Below are positions 21,053 to 31,570 of a stretch of DNA of 64,000 bases, piece after piece; the first letter of the stretch is position 1, and the number at the start of each line of letters is the position of its first letter. The position numbers were made by a program, and so were the translations under genes. The stretch lies in contig OW203768.1 of the NCBI GenBank assembly GCA_934045905.1, forward strand, positions 1,578,316 to 1,642,315, written 5' to 3'. Under the pieces are notes generated by a model that was not told the DNA's origin, did not search any database, and saw nothing but the letters and a program-made list of their open reading frames with translations. The DNA is from Leuctra nigra. Lineage: Eukaryota; Arthropoda; Insecta; Plecoptera; Leuctridae.

Positions 21053-21335
21053 AGAGTTGGGTAAAAGTTACTTTTCAACTTTTCAATATTATAGGTACGT
21101 CTGATCTATGGTCATATAAATACAAAATAAAATAAAACTTGGCTTTGTATTTTCAGTCAAGAGTTAGAAAGGGAGTTTGAAGACTCTAAAATTTCACCAA
21201 AATATTACATTTGTCGAATTAATATTTCACCTAAAAGTAAATTTAAAAGTAACGAAAATTAAGTTATGAGTTACTCTAAAATTGCAACTTAGTTACTCAC
21301 AAAGTACTGATAATGAAAAGTAACTACATTTTCTA
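21053..21335. mobile_element. Possible MITE of the GTTGGGTAAAAGTAAC type
   Basis: It begins AGAGTTGGGTAAAAGTTACT and ends with GAAAAGTAACTAC. The interior carries repeated AAAAGTAA and AGTTACT motifs in both orientations. No transposase or clean target duplication was found, so boundaries are tentative. Confidence 0.35.
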
Positions 21336-21424
21336 TCAATATCAACAAATTGACCATTGTTATAACTAAATTATCAGGATCTACACTCCAAATCCACCCC
21401 GATCATATTGTTTTCCTTGTTATC

Positions 21425-21690
21425 TGCATCATAACGCGGTGTCGTGCTGGACAAGGACGATGTACCTAACCACTGCCTGGTGGATGGAGAGACTGAGGAA
21501 TGCAGCCCGCAGCATCAGAGGTGATCTATGTGGCGACCTCCCGCTGTTGCCTAATCAACCCGTGTTCACACCTCCTGGACCCTCCGACACCCACGCTTCC
21601 CGCAGCCCCCGTGGCGCAGGAGGTAGCGCACCAGCACACCACCTTCTTCTCTTGGTTTACACTCAGCAAATCATACAACGGTATTTGAGC
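21425..21690 (+). other. GC-rich block, possible short exon
   Basis: This block is much richer in GC than its AT-rich neighbours. A pyrimidine stretch ending CACGCTTCCCGCAG at 21594-21607 could be an acceptor; the next 74 bp read APVAQEVAHQHTTFFSWFTL in one frame and end at ACG-GTATTT, a weak donor. Other frames are open too. I do not recognise the peptide. Confidence 0.18.
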
Positions 21691-21708
21691 GAAACGGAAG
21701 AACGATAG

Positions 21709-23084
21709 ACGAACCAATCAATGCTTGTTATTATCATTGAAATGAGAGGTCACCTACTAGAGTGAGACAAGGCTGACTTCTGATAGTGTGATCTATAATT
21801 TTTTCAGTCGATTAGATTTATCGAGCGATAATTTAAATCTGTCAAGTGTATACATGAAATTTATTTTATTGAAATTATAGGTTGTTAGGTACTTTTTATA
21901 TTACATTGTTTTATTGTTATAAAAAATCAGTCGTATTTTAGTTTAATTTTACATTAAAATGCATACTATTTTATTTCGCGATTCTTGTGGGTAAAACTAT
22001 ATGGTTGATTCTAGGAACGTGCACAATTAATGTAGGTACCTAATTTGTCGAATAATGTCAAGTTCAATGTCAAGTCAAGTTTTTGTCTTGATTTAACTTC
22101 ATTACTCGCAGTCGCCTTTGAAACTTGTTAAAAATGATAAATCTCGAGAAAGAACCTTTTTATGTAGATATATTCCCCTTCTCCCGTAGACATTCGAATT
22201 CAATCAACTCCGAGATAAAGTATTTAAAAATGATTTAATTCAGAAACAACCCCCTCCCCTTTTCCCCAACTAACTTATTTTAATTGAGTCAATTCCTCCG
22301 ACTTATTAAAATAATCGCTGTTCCTGCTGAATGTATTCGACTGCCGGTTGAACCCGGGCGAGGGATTAAGCTGTAAATCAGGCGCCGGCCTACGAGGAAG
22401 CGTCAATTTAATTGCCGTTAATTAGTTAATTAAAAAGCCCCCTCACTCGCAGCGAGACGCGAGGAGACTTGCTGATGGAAACTCACTTCTGTCTGGGAAA
22501 GCCAGCTTCTTTTATGATATGTAACCGTTATGTGACAGTCGAGAGTCTACGCGGGGCTCTAATTAGTGGGGGGGGCATAGATGTATGAATAACAGTCAGG
22601 ATCGTTATTAATAGTATGCATGTTTGTTCATTATTGGGATGTTTCTTCAAAAGTTGTACGGACAATTTTTCCATGTGATGATTCAAAAATACGACATGAA
22701 ATCAATTATTTTAATTAAAAAAAAAATGAAAACAGAGAAATATCCAGATAAAATAGCGCCCATGAATTCCATTTTGAAATGTACATCAGTTGTTAAAATA
22801 TTTAAAAATGTATTCTAGGCAACGGAAAATTAGAAATTTAAATATTGTTTAAATTTTTAAATGGAATGGAAAACAATGCTTGAAGTTACTTGATTCATAT
22901 AAATGAATATGACGATTTCTGCCATAATAATAGACTTTACAAAAGCTAAATCATCACAGAACGTAGCGGCGAGTTGATTCGCTACGGAACTTTGGCGCTG
23001 TAGAGCGTTTTTAGAGCTTTTCCGCCTCTTTTTCTTAAAAAATTAGGTTTCTGAAGTTTCTGTGGAAAACTTCCATGGAGTCAG
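21709..23084. other. No gene seen
   Basis: AT-rich sequence with nothing recognisable apart from a B-box-like GGTTGAACCCGGG at 22346 and a short G8 run near 22568. Confidence 0.4.
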
Positions 23085-23195
23085 ATTGATATGAAGGAAT
23101 GCGTTCTGTGAGAAATGTCCGCTTCAGCTCAGTTGGAAGAGCTCTCGCCCGGCAAGTGATAGGTTCCGGGTTCGAACGCATCCCTTCATATCAAT
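23085..23195 (+). repeat. tRNA-like sequence closed by a 22-bp inverted repeat
   Basis: ATTGATATGAAGGAATGCGT (23085 on) pairs with 23174-23195 over 22 bp with one mismatch. Between the arms is a tRNA-like sequence: A box CAGCTCAGTTGGAAGAGC, an anticodon arm with loop CCGGCAA (a GGC anticodon would be alanine), and B box GGTTCCGGGTTCGAACGC. The T-arm stem does not close (CCGGG against GCATC), so a working tRNA is unlikely. It is best read as a tRNA-derived SINE head or pseudogene captured in a snap-back. Confidence 0.55.
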
Positions 23196-23235
23196 GTTAC
23201 TTGTGTTCCTCCTACGCACTGCTTATTCCAGGAAT

Positions 23236-23335
23236 GTCACCATGTCAAGGATGTGTCGGCCACGTGATCACTGGACCACGTGATGCGCTGCGAGGATGTG
23301 TCGGCCACGTGATCACTGACCACGTGATGCGCTGC
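23236..23335. repeat. Two-copy direct repeat with four CACGTG sites
   Basis: Two copies (periods 49-50 bp) of GGATGTGTCGGCCACGTGATCA, CACTGGACCACGTGATGCGC and CTGCGAGG. Each copy has two CACGTG E-boxes, the second followed by ATGCGCTGCGAGG. Confidence 0.85.
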
Positions 23336-24739
23336 GAGGTGCGGAGCTGCAGGTGGATTTCAACGCGCTGAGACAATGATGCGCTAATTGCCAGGCGCAG
23401 GCGCAATTAACACGTTTACAAGCGAGGTCACAGGTCACGCCGGTGTGGCCGACCAGGGGGGGGGGGGATTCGCTGAATGACGGGGTTTAAAACAAATCGG
23501 GCACGCTCCATTCAAAATTTGGGATCTGTTTTTTTTATGTAGGTATTTCGCTTTAGAAAAAACGAAGTAAAGCATCAGACTAAGTTTTTCACAAAAGATT
23601 CGTTACTACGCTGTTCGTCTCTCTATTGATTTCTAGCAAGATCGGAATCTTTGTTTTACCAGGAAATGTTATTTACTCCGCTTTACTGACGGATAATCTG
23701 AAATAAAAACTGTGGTAGGTATTTCGAAGGTTTGCTTACCAAACAAAGTGGGCGTTACTTTGATTTGCCGGGTTGCCATGTTGTTTCAAATTACACAAAT
23801 ACGAAAATCACAGGTTGACTTACATTCTGACGTGTGCCAACACAATGGCCGCCGCACAATGCGTGACACATGCAAGCTATGAATAAGTAAATACAGTTCA
23901 TGGTTGTCTCACAAATTCTCAATGTATCCATGTTGTAATGACAACGATCATGGGCCAATGTCGCCAACCTAACGCTGTCACATGTCCCTAGTTTATCACG
24001 GCTAATTACCGACTACTTGGAGAATATTTACTGCTCGATGTTGGTAGACTGTTAGATTTATCACACACATTCTTGCAGTTCATAAATGAATCAAACTCGG
24101 GTCGCTTATTTACATAGCTTTGTCGGCGGCGTCCGAGATATCAGCTCAGACAAATCGCCGAGCGGAATTGGAAATTAAAAACAAGCGACGTGATATTAAA
24201 CTCATTTTGTATCAGCTTTGAAGAAGACTTCATCTCTTTTTATCTCTAATAATTTGAACAGCGAACTTCTTGAGATTAAAAATCGCGAAGTTAATATTAT
24301 GAACAGCATATTCTGATAGAAAATAAGAAGAAAATGAAAAGTTATTTGCAAGTTAAAGTCAGAATGTCGACACATAACGGGCTGCAATATTTACGTTATT
24401 GCATGTTTATGGAAATGTGTGTTTTTCTCTCTGTCTACCGCTTTGGAAGTGTGTATTTTCTCTCTCTCTGCCAGCTCTGGAAATGTAATACATTAGCTTG
24501 TATGAAACGAGCTGCATTTGTACGACGATGTTTGCGAGATTCTTCTGCAGGACGAGGTGTAATGCGACTTTGTTGCAGCTCTCACGTACAGGAGATATGT
24601 CTAAATGTCTGGTGTCGGCCAAATTGTTTCAGAGATCTTCCTCCAACGTCACGTCAAATGGGGACAAATTTAAGGAATGATGCCAAAGTAGATTTTCCGA
24701 AAAAAAATTTTTTTTGAAATTTACAATTTTTATAATTTT
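23336..24739. other. No gene seen
   Basis: Contains a G12 run at 23456-23467. A 127-codon open frame at 24334-24717 passes through CTCTCTCTGCCAG-type sequence and is cysteine-rich near its end, but no domain is recognisable. Confidence 0.4.
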
Positions 24740-25125
24740 TTTAAATTTCAATTATATTTGTATGAAAAAGATTCATCAAATGTCTTGTAACTTGCAATTC
24801 TCGACTTATATTGAGTTTTCAATGTCTTCAGAATTTGAGGAAATTGTAATACAAGAGATATATTAAAATTATTTAGAATTTGGCGTGTATCTTTTAAAAC
24901 GCACGGTAGGTGTATATATAAAAATCTTAATAAATACCTTAATATCTAATACACATACCTAATATTGGTTTTTGGAAAAAAAATCTATCGGCGGAAAATA
25001 GTTTAAATCTATTATTTACTAAAAAAATTACTCTGTGGTTTTCGACTTTCCATGTTAAAGATAGGGCTAACTCAAATTTATAAAGTGATATATCTTGGAA
25101 AATAGTTCGGCTACCCCACTTTTTA
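24740..25125 (+). repeat. Dispersed repeat family A, copy 2
   Basis: Same ordered blocks as 866-1280: GATTCATCAAATGTCTTGTAA, GGTGTATATATAAAAATC, ATCTATCGGCGGAAAATAG, AAGTGATATATCTTGGAAAA, TTCGGCTACCCCACTTTT. The copies diverge downstream of CCCCACTTTT, where here a long inverted repeat starts about 40 bp later. Confidence 0.7.
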
Positions 25126-25166
25126 CACAAAAAAGTATACACATAATAGAATACACATAATACACA

Positions 25167-25826
25167 TATTAGAAAACATACCAAAATTGAATATGTGCAA
25201 GTTTAAAAAACATTGCTATTGTAGGAAAAAAGTTACAGCTGTTCAAATTTGGTTGTCAAAAAATTGATTAAACGGAGCTCAAATAGCTCGCGTCAAGAAA
25301 ACTTCCAATGGCCGGGACGCTGTTTCTTCAAAACTACGTACGATATCAAGCTGAAAATTTCAAATTATATTCAAAATAGATTAAGATCGATTGTGTAAAA
25401 ATTTCAATCAATTTAAATAAATGGAACGAAAATTATGGAATCTTGAAGTTGAGCTTGAAAACAGAATAGTGGGAAAAGAATCACTTTTATAACGTGTGTA
25501 ATAAAAGTTTAGAAATAATCTTCATTTTCTGATTTTACGCTCAACTTCAAGGTTCCATAATTTTCGTTCCATTCATTCAAATTGACTGAAATTTTTACAC
25601 AATCGATCTTAATATATCTTAAATATAATTTGAAATTTTCAGCTTGATATCGTACGTAGTTTTGAAGAAACAGCGACCCGGCCATTGGAAGTTTTCTCGA
25701 CGCGCGCTATTTGAGCTCCGTATAATCAATTTTTTGACAACCAAATTTGAACAGCTGTAACTTTATTCCTACAATTGTAATGTTTTTGAAACTTGCACAT
25801 ATTAAATTTTGGTATGTTTTCTAAGA
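25167..25826. repeat. Long snap-back inverted repeat, about 290-bp arms
   Basis: Left arm 25167-25455 and right arm 25539-25826 are reverse complements at high identity, with a loop of about 84 bp. Matching landmarks are AAAACATACCAAAATTGAAT, TTACAGCTGTTCAAATTTGG, TTCTTCAAAACTACGTACGA, CGATTGTGTAAAAATTTCA and TTGAAGTTGAGC. There is no open frame. A transcript would fold into a long double-stranded RNA. It may be a MITE; no clean target duplication was seen. Confidence 0.9.
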
Positions 25827-26586
25827 CGTGTACAAATTTCAGAATCCTATCTATAATAGTTTCGATATAGTGACCTCTCAATCAGGGGGATTTTTTTTTG
25901 CGCCACCCGGTACATGTTTTCACTCTTACATATTCATCATTTTATGACATCCAATTCCTCATTAGAGTTGATGTTTTAATTTGTTAAACAATGTCTTCAT
26001 CTTTAATCGATTCAAAGCATCACGTTGCGTGAAATATAGACTCTAATTTATGTTTCTTTCTGTTGTAACAATTCGGTCGCAACTGATTGGATCGTGAAAG
26101 TGTGTTTTGGCAGCGGCAAGGTTCGCAGATCGCACAGAATGTTAACAAGCAAATGGTTGGCAGATCGTCCCTAACAGATGGTGTCACATTCACTGGTAGT
26201 TACAATTAAGAGAAACATCGCTTTCTGTTTCACTCAACCATGACACTTTTCAACAATTCCAAGGGGTTGAGGTCGCACGGTTTGATCAACCACTTTCATT
26301 TCGGTTTCATTCAAATAGATTTCATTTCAGCTAACAGAGACATATTTCTCAAATATTGACAAACAAACATCCACAATCTCAAATGAGAGAAGATTTGGAA
26401 TGGAAAAAGCGTCCGAAAGCTAACAACAGAAATATTAAAAATTTATTATTTAAATTTATTAACAAACTGCAATGGTTAATATAAATACATGACTAAACTT
26501 CTTCAGGTAATGACATTTCTTATAAAAGATGAAAACAAAAGCTTAAAAGTTGACTACTCTAGGCATCAGTTCCAAAGATTCAAAGA
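25827..26586. other. No gene seen
   Basis: Begins with a GCGCCACCCGGTAC motif after a T tract (about 25890-25915), then AT-rich sequence without recognisable content. Confidence 0.4.
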
Positions 26587-26620
26587 AATTACAAAGTAAT
26601 TTTGTAATTACTTTGTAATT
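26587..26620. repeat. Perfect 15-bp AT-rich hairpin
   Basis: AATTACAAAGTAATT (26587-26601), a 4-nt loop TTGT, then its exact reverse complement (26606-26620). Confidence 0.85.
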
Positions 26621-26628
26621 AAAACAGC

Positions 26629-26786
26629 TCCAGTTTATTTTAGGTCGCTTTTTCCTAAAATGTGAATCAAAATGGCGTCAAAAAATAATACCCATTTTGG
26701 CTCACATTTTAGGGGTTACGCCGTTTTGCCTCACATTTTAGGGGTTGTATCAGCCTTCAGGGAAAAAACGATCTAAAGTACACTGG
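26629..26786. mobile_element. Small MITE-like element
   Basis: The left end CCAGTTTATTTTAGGTCGCT and the right end reverse complement CCAGTGTACTTTAGATCGTT are inverted over about 27 bp, continuing into TTTTTCC. The inside carries a direct duplication of CTCACATTTTAGGGGTT. No clear target duplication. Confidence 0.55.
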
Positions 26787-26834
26787 ATCTGTTTTTAGCC
26801 TGCTTTGGCTAAGTATTGGTTTCATGACATGGTG

Positions 26835-26938
26835 TCACAGGCAAATGCTGGGAAGGTTCCCTGCTAATAGTCCACTCCCGCCTCCTGCCCACCGTCGCCA
26901 TCAGCCTATAGTTACGAAACAATGCGACTTAAACATTT
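26835..26938 (+). repeat. tRNA-derived SINE, internally deleted copy
   Basis: GGCAAATGCTGGGAAGGTTCC, TGCTAATAGTCCACTCCCGC, CCCACCGTCGCCATCAGCCT and ACAATGCGACTTAAACA. The whole CATCAT-rich segment has been lost, joining CCCACCGTC directly to CGCCAT. Confidence 0.8.
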
Positions 26939-28680
26939 GGATTGAACTGGATCTCTGTGTGATATCGATGTTATCCGTGTCCTATTCTAATCGAAGTCGT
27001 GTATTAACATACAAGAGAATTAGCATCACATGATTGTGACTACATGCACATTAGCATCACATACAAGCACATTAGCATCACATGATTGTGACTACTCATT
27101 GTGTTGTCAGCGAACACCTGGACAGCTCATCTGTTATTCCAGAACACATTCCTGGAGCTGGAGGAAGTTTCTTGCGATCTGTGGACACGTCGTTGTGCTC
27201 TCTTGGGAGTTTCAAAAGAATCAGTCACAATGGCGAACAAATAGACAACATTTCGCGTGAGATTTGCTGTCCAGACATTGACGTTTTCACAACATAAACA
27301 CTCTGCAATATCTGGACAACCAAACCGACGTAATTTTATTTTAGAAACCAGAGCCACCCGATTGATTTGGTCGAGAGCAGAAAAATACAAAGATGAAGAA
27401 AATTGGCCGCGTTCCCTCTCCTATAACTAACTCATATTCACTCGTCGAAAAATAGTAATTTTGAAGAAATAAAGGACCATTTTTCAATACTGTATTAAAT
27501 TTTAAACCGTTGATTGGGACTGTATTTCCATGGCAACAACGAATGGTATTCCTTAAATGACCGTTTAAACCTAACTATACTAGTTTTAACAGCTTAGTGA
27601 AAAACCGACCCTAAATCATACACCTTCAAATTAGAAAATGCAGTCGAAAAAAATTAAGGATAAATATAATTGAGATAAATATTTATTTTATAATGCTAGA
27701 ATGTTGCGTTATTTTGTTCACCTGTCACTGTTGCTGGTAAATACTTCCCATGATCTCTGAATCTGGTTGAAACCGAATGTACCGGGCGGAACGTACACGT
27801 CACACAATGCCGTCAGCTAATTGGCTTCCTGTGGCAGTGAATGCTAATGTCAACAATACAGCGCGATGTTGCTAACTTCACACTCCTTCTTTTGTCGTCT
27901 CCTTGGCGCGATCTGCTCCGTGGGATTCGCGAAGCTGCCAAAAGATAACCCGATCTTCTCGTAGACGCGGCGGCTCCCACTGACCTTTAGGCTTTTAAAG
28001 AAGATGGCGAGAAATTAAGTGTTTTATAAAAATGTCAAAATGAAAGCAATAGGTATAGTTGTATCTAATTCCCAGAAATGTTATAAGAATATCATACGAT
28101 ATATTAGGGAGGGCATACATATTAAAACCATTTTAAGTGTGTACAGCCTCATGCTCAAAAGAATTTCCGGATTTATCTCTGCAAGGTCCAGAGTCTAGTT
28201 CACGGTCTTGTGTTGTGGTGTTGAGGACTTGCAACTTCCTTTGACCATAGGCTGATATCTGCACAGTCTGATGGCACTGGATGATGAATATGATGATGAT
28301 TCGCGTTTTCGAGCAAAGGGGGTACACTCTGGTGTGAGAAAGTATAAGTGCTATATCGGAATCGTTTTCGTATCGTCCGTCTTTTGTTATTGATGTTATC
28401 AATGTCATTTTGATCAGAAAGGTAGTATTTATTATCTTCGGAAATGAACCCCAATTATGGTAAGGAATCTGGTGGAAATGATAAAATGAAGTAATAACAA
28501 TGTAATAACGTAAACAACACAACTCACAAGTTATTCCACCTTCACTGACACTTCGATTCCGCCATGACAGCTTGACACCAAACAACGTAAACAAACCAAT
28601 GCGCGTTACTGCGCAGTGTCATGGTGGTTATAGCGGCCTGGAAAGTGCTGCCATCTGTTCAGCCCGAAAACGCGAATTGG
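26939..28680. other. No clear gene; weak minus-strand open stretch
   Basis: A short duplication of CATTAGCATCACATGATTGTG lies at 27020-27100, and an X-box-like ATTTCCATGGCAAC at 27524-27537. On the minus strand 28454-28200 is open for 84 codons with protein-like content (for example YYLSDQNDIDNINNKRRTIR), but it starts at TTG after a stop and I do not recognise it. I would not call it a gene without transcript data. Confidence 0.35.
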
Positions 28681-28826
28681 TAGGTGATGATGAAGAAGGT
28701 AACGATGGAATGAACGGTGGGAAGAAGGCGGTCGTGACCGATTATTAGTGAACCTTCCTGGCATTTTTCTCCCAGTCTAGACTGACGAAAACCACAAAGA
28801 ATCTCAGTCCCAATTCTTGAGCTTTT
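28681..28826 (-). repeat. tRNA-derived SINE, diverged copy
   Basis: GGTGATGATGAAGAAGG, GAACGGTGGGAAGAAGGCGG, TCGTGACCGATTATTAGTG, then AGACTGACGAAAACCAC. The 3' end and most of the head are gone. Confidence 0.7.
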
Positions 28827-28877
28827 ACGTTTTGAAACCGTCCACGTTTACATTGTATACAACTTGAAAAGCCTTAA

Positions 28878-29386
28878 GCTGGGTCCACATAGGCCGTTTT
28901 TTCCGTTTTGCGTTTTCCGTTTTTCTCTCTTGACCAATCACAAACCTGCCGCACGCGGATTTTCTTCTCGCCGCGCCGCAGAAACTTCAACGAGGATTTT
29001 AAAAAAGACGCGCGGCGGAAGTGACGTAAAACGTTTAACACCCAATCACGCGCGACTACGTCACATGATCAAATAACATGGCCGATCTGACACTAGATAC
29101 ATTATTTTAAAATTACATACCTGTGAAGAATATAAGTCCATCTAATTACTCACAAACTGTCACTGACAGATAAAAATAATGTTGAATGCACTTTCTTGTT
29201 TTCCACGGCCTCCTGACATCTCGAATGTAAAGTTTAAAGAAGGCGGGGATCAAGGTGCTTACAAACGTTTTCGTAGAATACGCAAAACGCAAAACGCTCT
29301 ATGTGGACAGTCCCACCAAAAACGGAGATGTTCAATGAGTAAAAACGGAATACGCAAAACGGAAAAACGGTCTATGTGGACCCAGC
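28878..29386. mobile_element. MITE with GCTGGGTCCACATAG TIRs
   Basis: The left end GCTGGGTCCACATAGGCCGT matches the reverse complement of the right end (GCTGGGTCCACATAGACCGT). The inverted repeat continues about 48 bp through CCGTTTTGCG and TTCCGTTTTT. It is flanked by TTAA on the left (28874-28877) and TTTA on the right (29387-29390), so the target duplication is TTAA with one change, or TTA if the ends are read one base out. At 509 bp it has no transposase. A related element is at 53944-54417. Confidence 0.8.
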
Positions 29387-29390
29387 TTTA

Positions 29391-30851
29391 GTCTTCAACT
29401 TGTTCAAGTTTTATACAATGTCCTGTTCTATTATTTTGGAACAGTTCTGATGTTTATAGCGGATTTGGGAATTTTGCCAGAAGAGAAACTTTGGGTCAGG
29501 GTCATTAAAGTTATGAGATCCACATTTATTCATAATGGTATTTTAATTTAGTTCTATTTTCTTCTAGCCAAATCCTAATCTTCACAAAGTAACATGTGGA
29601 ATTACAGACAAAACGATCGTTCTGTGCCGTAAATACAACACGTAACAAATGAAGCAACGCGAGTACTTGATCCCACAAACACGATCTCGTTTGTTCAGGA
29701 CATGATTCGCAAAACATCGCTTTCTAAAACACATCTTCCATCTTCATCGTCCACCTTTCATTTCCAACCTCACCTCCATCTTGTCCGAAACAAAATCACC
29801 CTAAACAAGCTCGAATGATTTACACTCGCATTCGATTAATCGATCGAGCACCTCGAGAGATCGAGAAAGCGGTCTCGAAGGCGGCGGTGGAGTAATTTCA
29901 CACTGGCCGTGATTTACGAACTGTCACAACAGTAATGACTTAATTTGTATCCCAGATGCATCCATTACAGTTGTGTTAGAGTTATAAGGCCTTGTTAGAC
30001 GGCTGGAGGTGTGAAAGGAGGTTTATGACTTGTGAAAACTGGTGGAGGTGCCGGGTTTGGAGGCTTGCGAGAACAGCCAATCCGATTGGGTACATTGTGG
30101 AACGATTCGAATTCGAGAGACCTCGTAATCGAGAAAAAGGCACATGATTGCACTCTGGTGGCTAATGTGCTAATGCAGAGCAATGGCGGACAATAAAAGC
30201 TTTAAAATGTACAACGTTTTATCGGCGATCATGTACCTCCTACAGGGATAGTTCAAGCTATTGTTTAAACAATATTGTTTATTGTTTAAACGCCGAGTTG
30301 CCTCGGCGTTTTTTTTCACTAATAGGTCAATTTTATTTGCAAAACATTTAACGGGATGCCAACATAACATCCATTTTGCACATAGTTCACAGAGCCATCT
30401 AGACCGCTAAAGTGAACTTTAACGTACTTATCGGGACATACAAGGATCTCTAAAAAGTGACAATCTCTTTGAAATAGACTATTTGAGGCAACGAAATACT
30501 CTTTGAAATAAATATTAGTACCTATTCAAATTATGACCGGTTTTAAAAATTCAGATTTTCACTGACAAAATCAGAGATTTTTTTTTTGTAAAATCTCGCA
30601 ACTTCAGAAGATACAACTTTTAACACGAAAGGGGTTGACAATTTTCTAATAGCAATTAATTTAGTACTCCCCAACGATGGTGTCACATTCATAATAATGT
30701 GGGTTTTAGAATGAACCTTCGCCCTTAAACATAAGAACGTATAATTAGTTTTCATCGGCTGTACATAACTTGACACTCTGCAGCTTACGTTTCCATGGCA
30801 ACCTCTTCCGGCATCGCGTAACGCACACCGAGTATCATCGCACTCACTCAC
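29391..30851. other. No gene seen; terminator-like hairpin inside
   Basis: AT-rich sequence. At 30289-30316 a 9-bp stem AACGCCGAG / CTCGGCGTT with a 4-nt loop is followed by eight T residues. An X-box-like GTTTCCATGGCAAC lies at 30789-30802. Confidence 0.4.
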
Positions 30852-31073
30852 TCAGTATCATGTCATTTGCGACGGTATCCACGGCGGACTTATGTAAATC
30901 GTCGCAGCTACCCTCCTTGTCTTGGTAATTACTATGTCTGTCTCTCTCGCTTGTTGGCGGAGATCTGAAGATTGGAGGCGACGTGACTCGGATTCCACTG
31001 CAGAAGCCGGACATTTTCATTCGCTTTCCCGTTGATTTGTAATGCTTTTTATCTGAAGCGACGTGGTTCGGGA
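30852..31073 (-). other. Candidate internal exon, unknown protein
   Basis: On the minus strand, 222 bp are open between a pyrimidine-rich acceptor (CTCATTTTCCACTGTTAAAG) and a donor ATACTGA-GTGAGTGAGT. The translation of about 74 residues is soluble, charged and varied (SDKKHYKSTGKRMKMSGFCS, SPPIFRSPPTSERDRHSNYQ, DKEGSCDDLHKSAVDTVAND), like a linker or cytoplasmic region. I do not recognise the family. The frame stays open upstream into a hydrophobic stretch, but that is less protein-like. No partner exons were identified. It may still be a chance open frame. Confidence 0.3.
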
Positions 31074-31344
31074 CTTTAACAGTGGAAAATGAGCACAAGA
31101 CAAAAAGCAAGCAGTTTTCGATAAATCTAAGATACGAGACAAATAGTAGATACAACTTTAAAATATGAACAGGGTAGCCGGCAACAATAACATTTGTTTC
31201 AAATGCAGCTACTAGAAATGTAAAAAATATTTTATTTCTATGAATATTTTATTAATTTACGTGAATAATTAAAGAGAAAAGCGCACCTCATGAAGCCGCA
31301 AAACAGTTGCTTAGAGGTAGCTTGGTTTATCAAAGATTTTAATA

Positions 31345-31570
31345 CATATGAATGCTACAGGGAAATAACGCTATGAGTCACATTCGCAAGAAACTGAGCT
31401 AAACAAAGTTCTATGTTGAAACTTGTATCTATGTTCCATACAAATCGATATTTCAATTGCGGTTTTCAAGACATTGTGGCAATATTTTATAAAAAAAACC
31501 TAGGGTATATTCTGAAAGCTCATAAAAATCACTGCAAGATTACATGGACTTCTATCGTTCTTTCCCTGTA
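31345..31570 (+). repeat. Dispersed repeat family C, copy 1
   Basis: Matches the reverse complement of 35735-35930: GAGTCACATTCG, AACAAAGTTCTATGTTGAAAC, CTTGTATCTATGTTCCATAC, AAATCGATATTTCAATTGCG, AAGCTCATAAAAA. The pair is inverted and about 4.4 kb apart. No coding capacity. Confidence 0.75.

Noticed and set aside
23118..23190. Functional alanine tRNA
   Set aside because: The T-arm stem cannot pair and the acceptor stem does not close; it also overlaps an inverted repeat.
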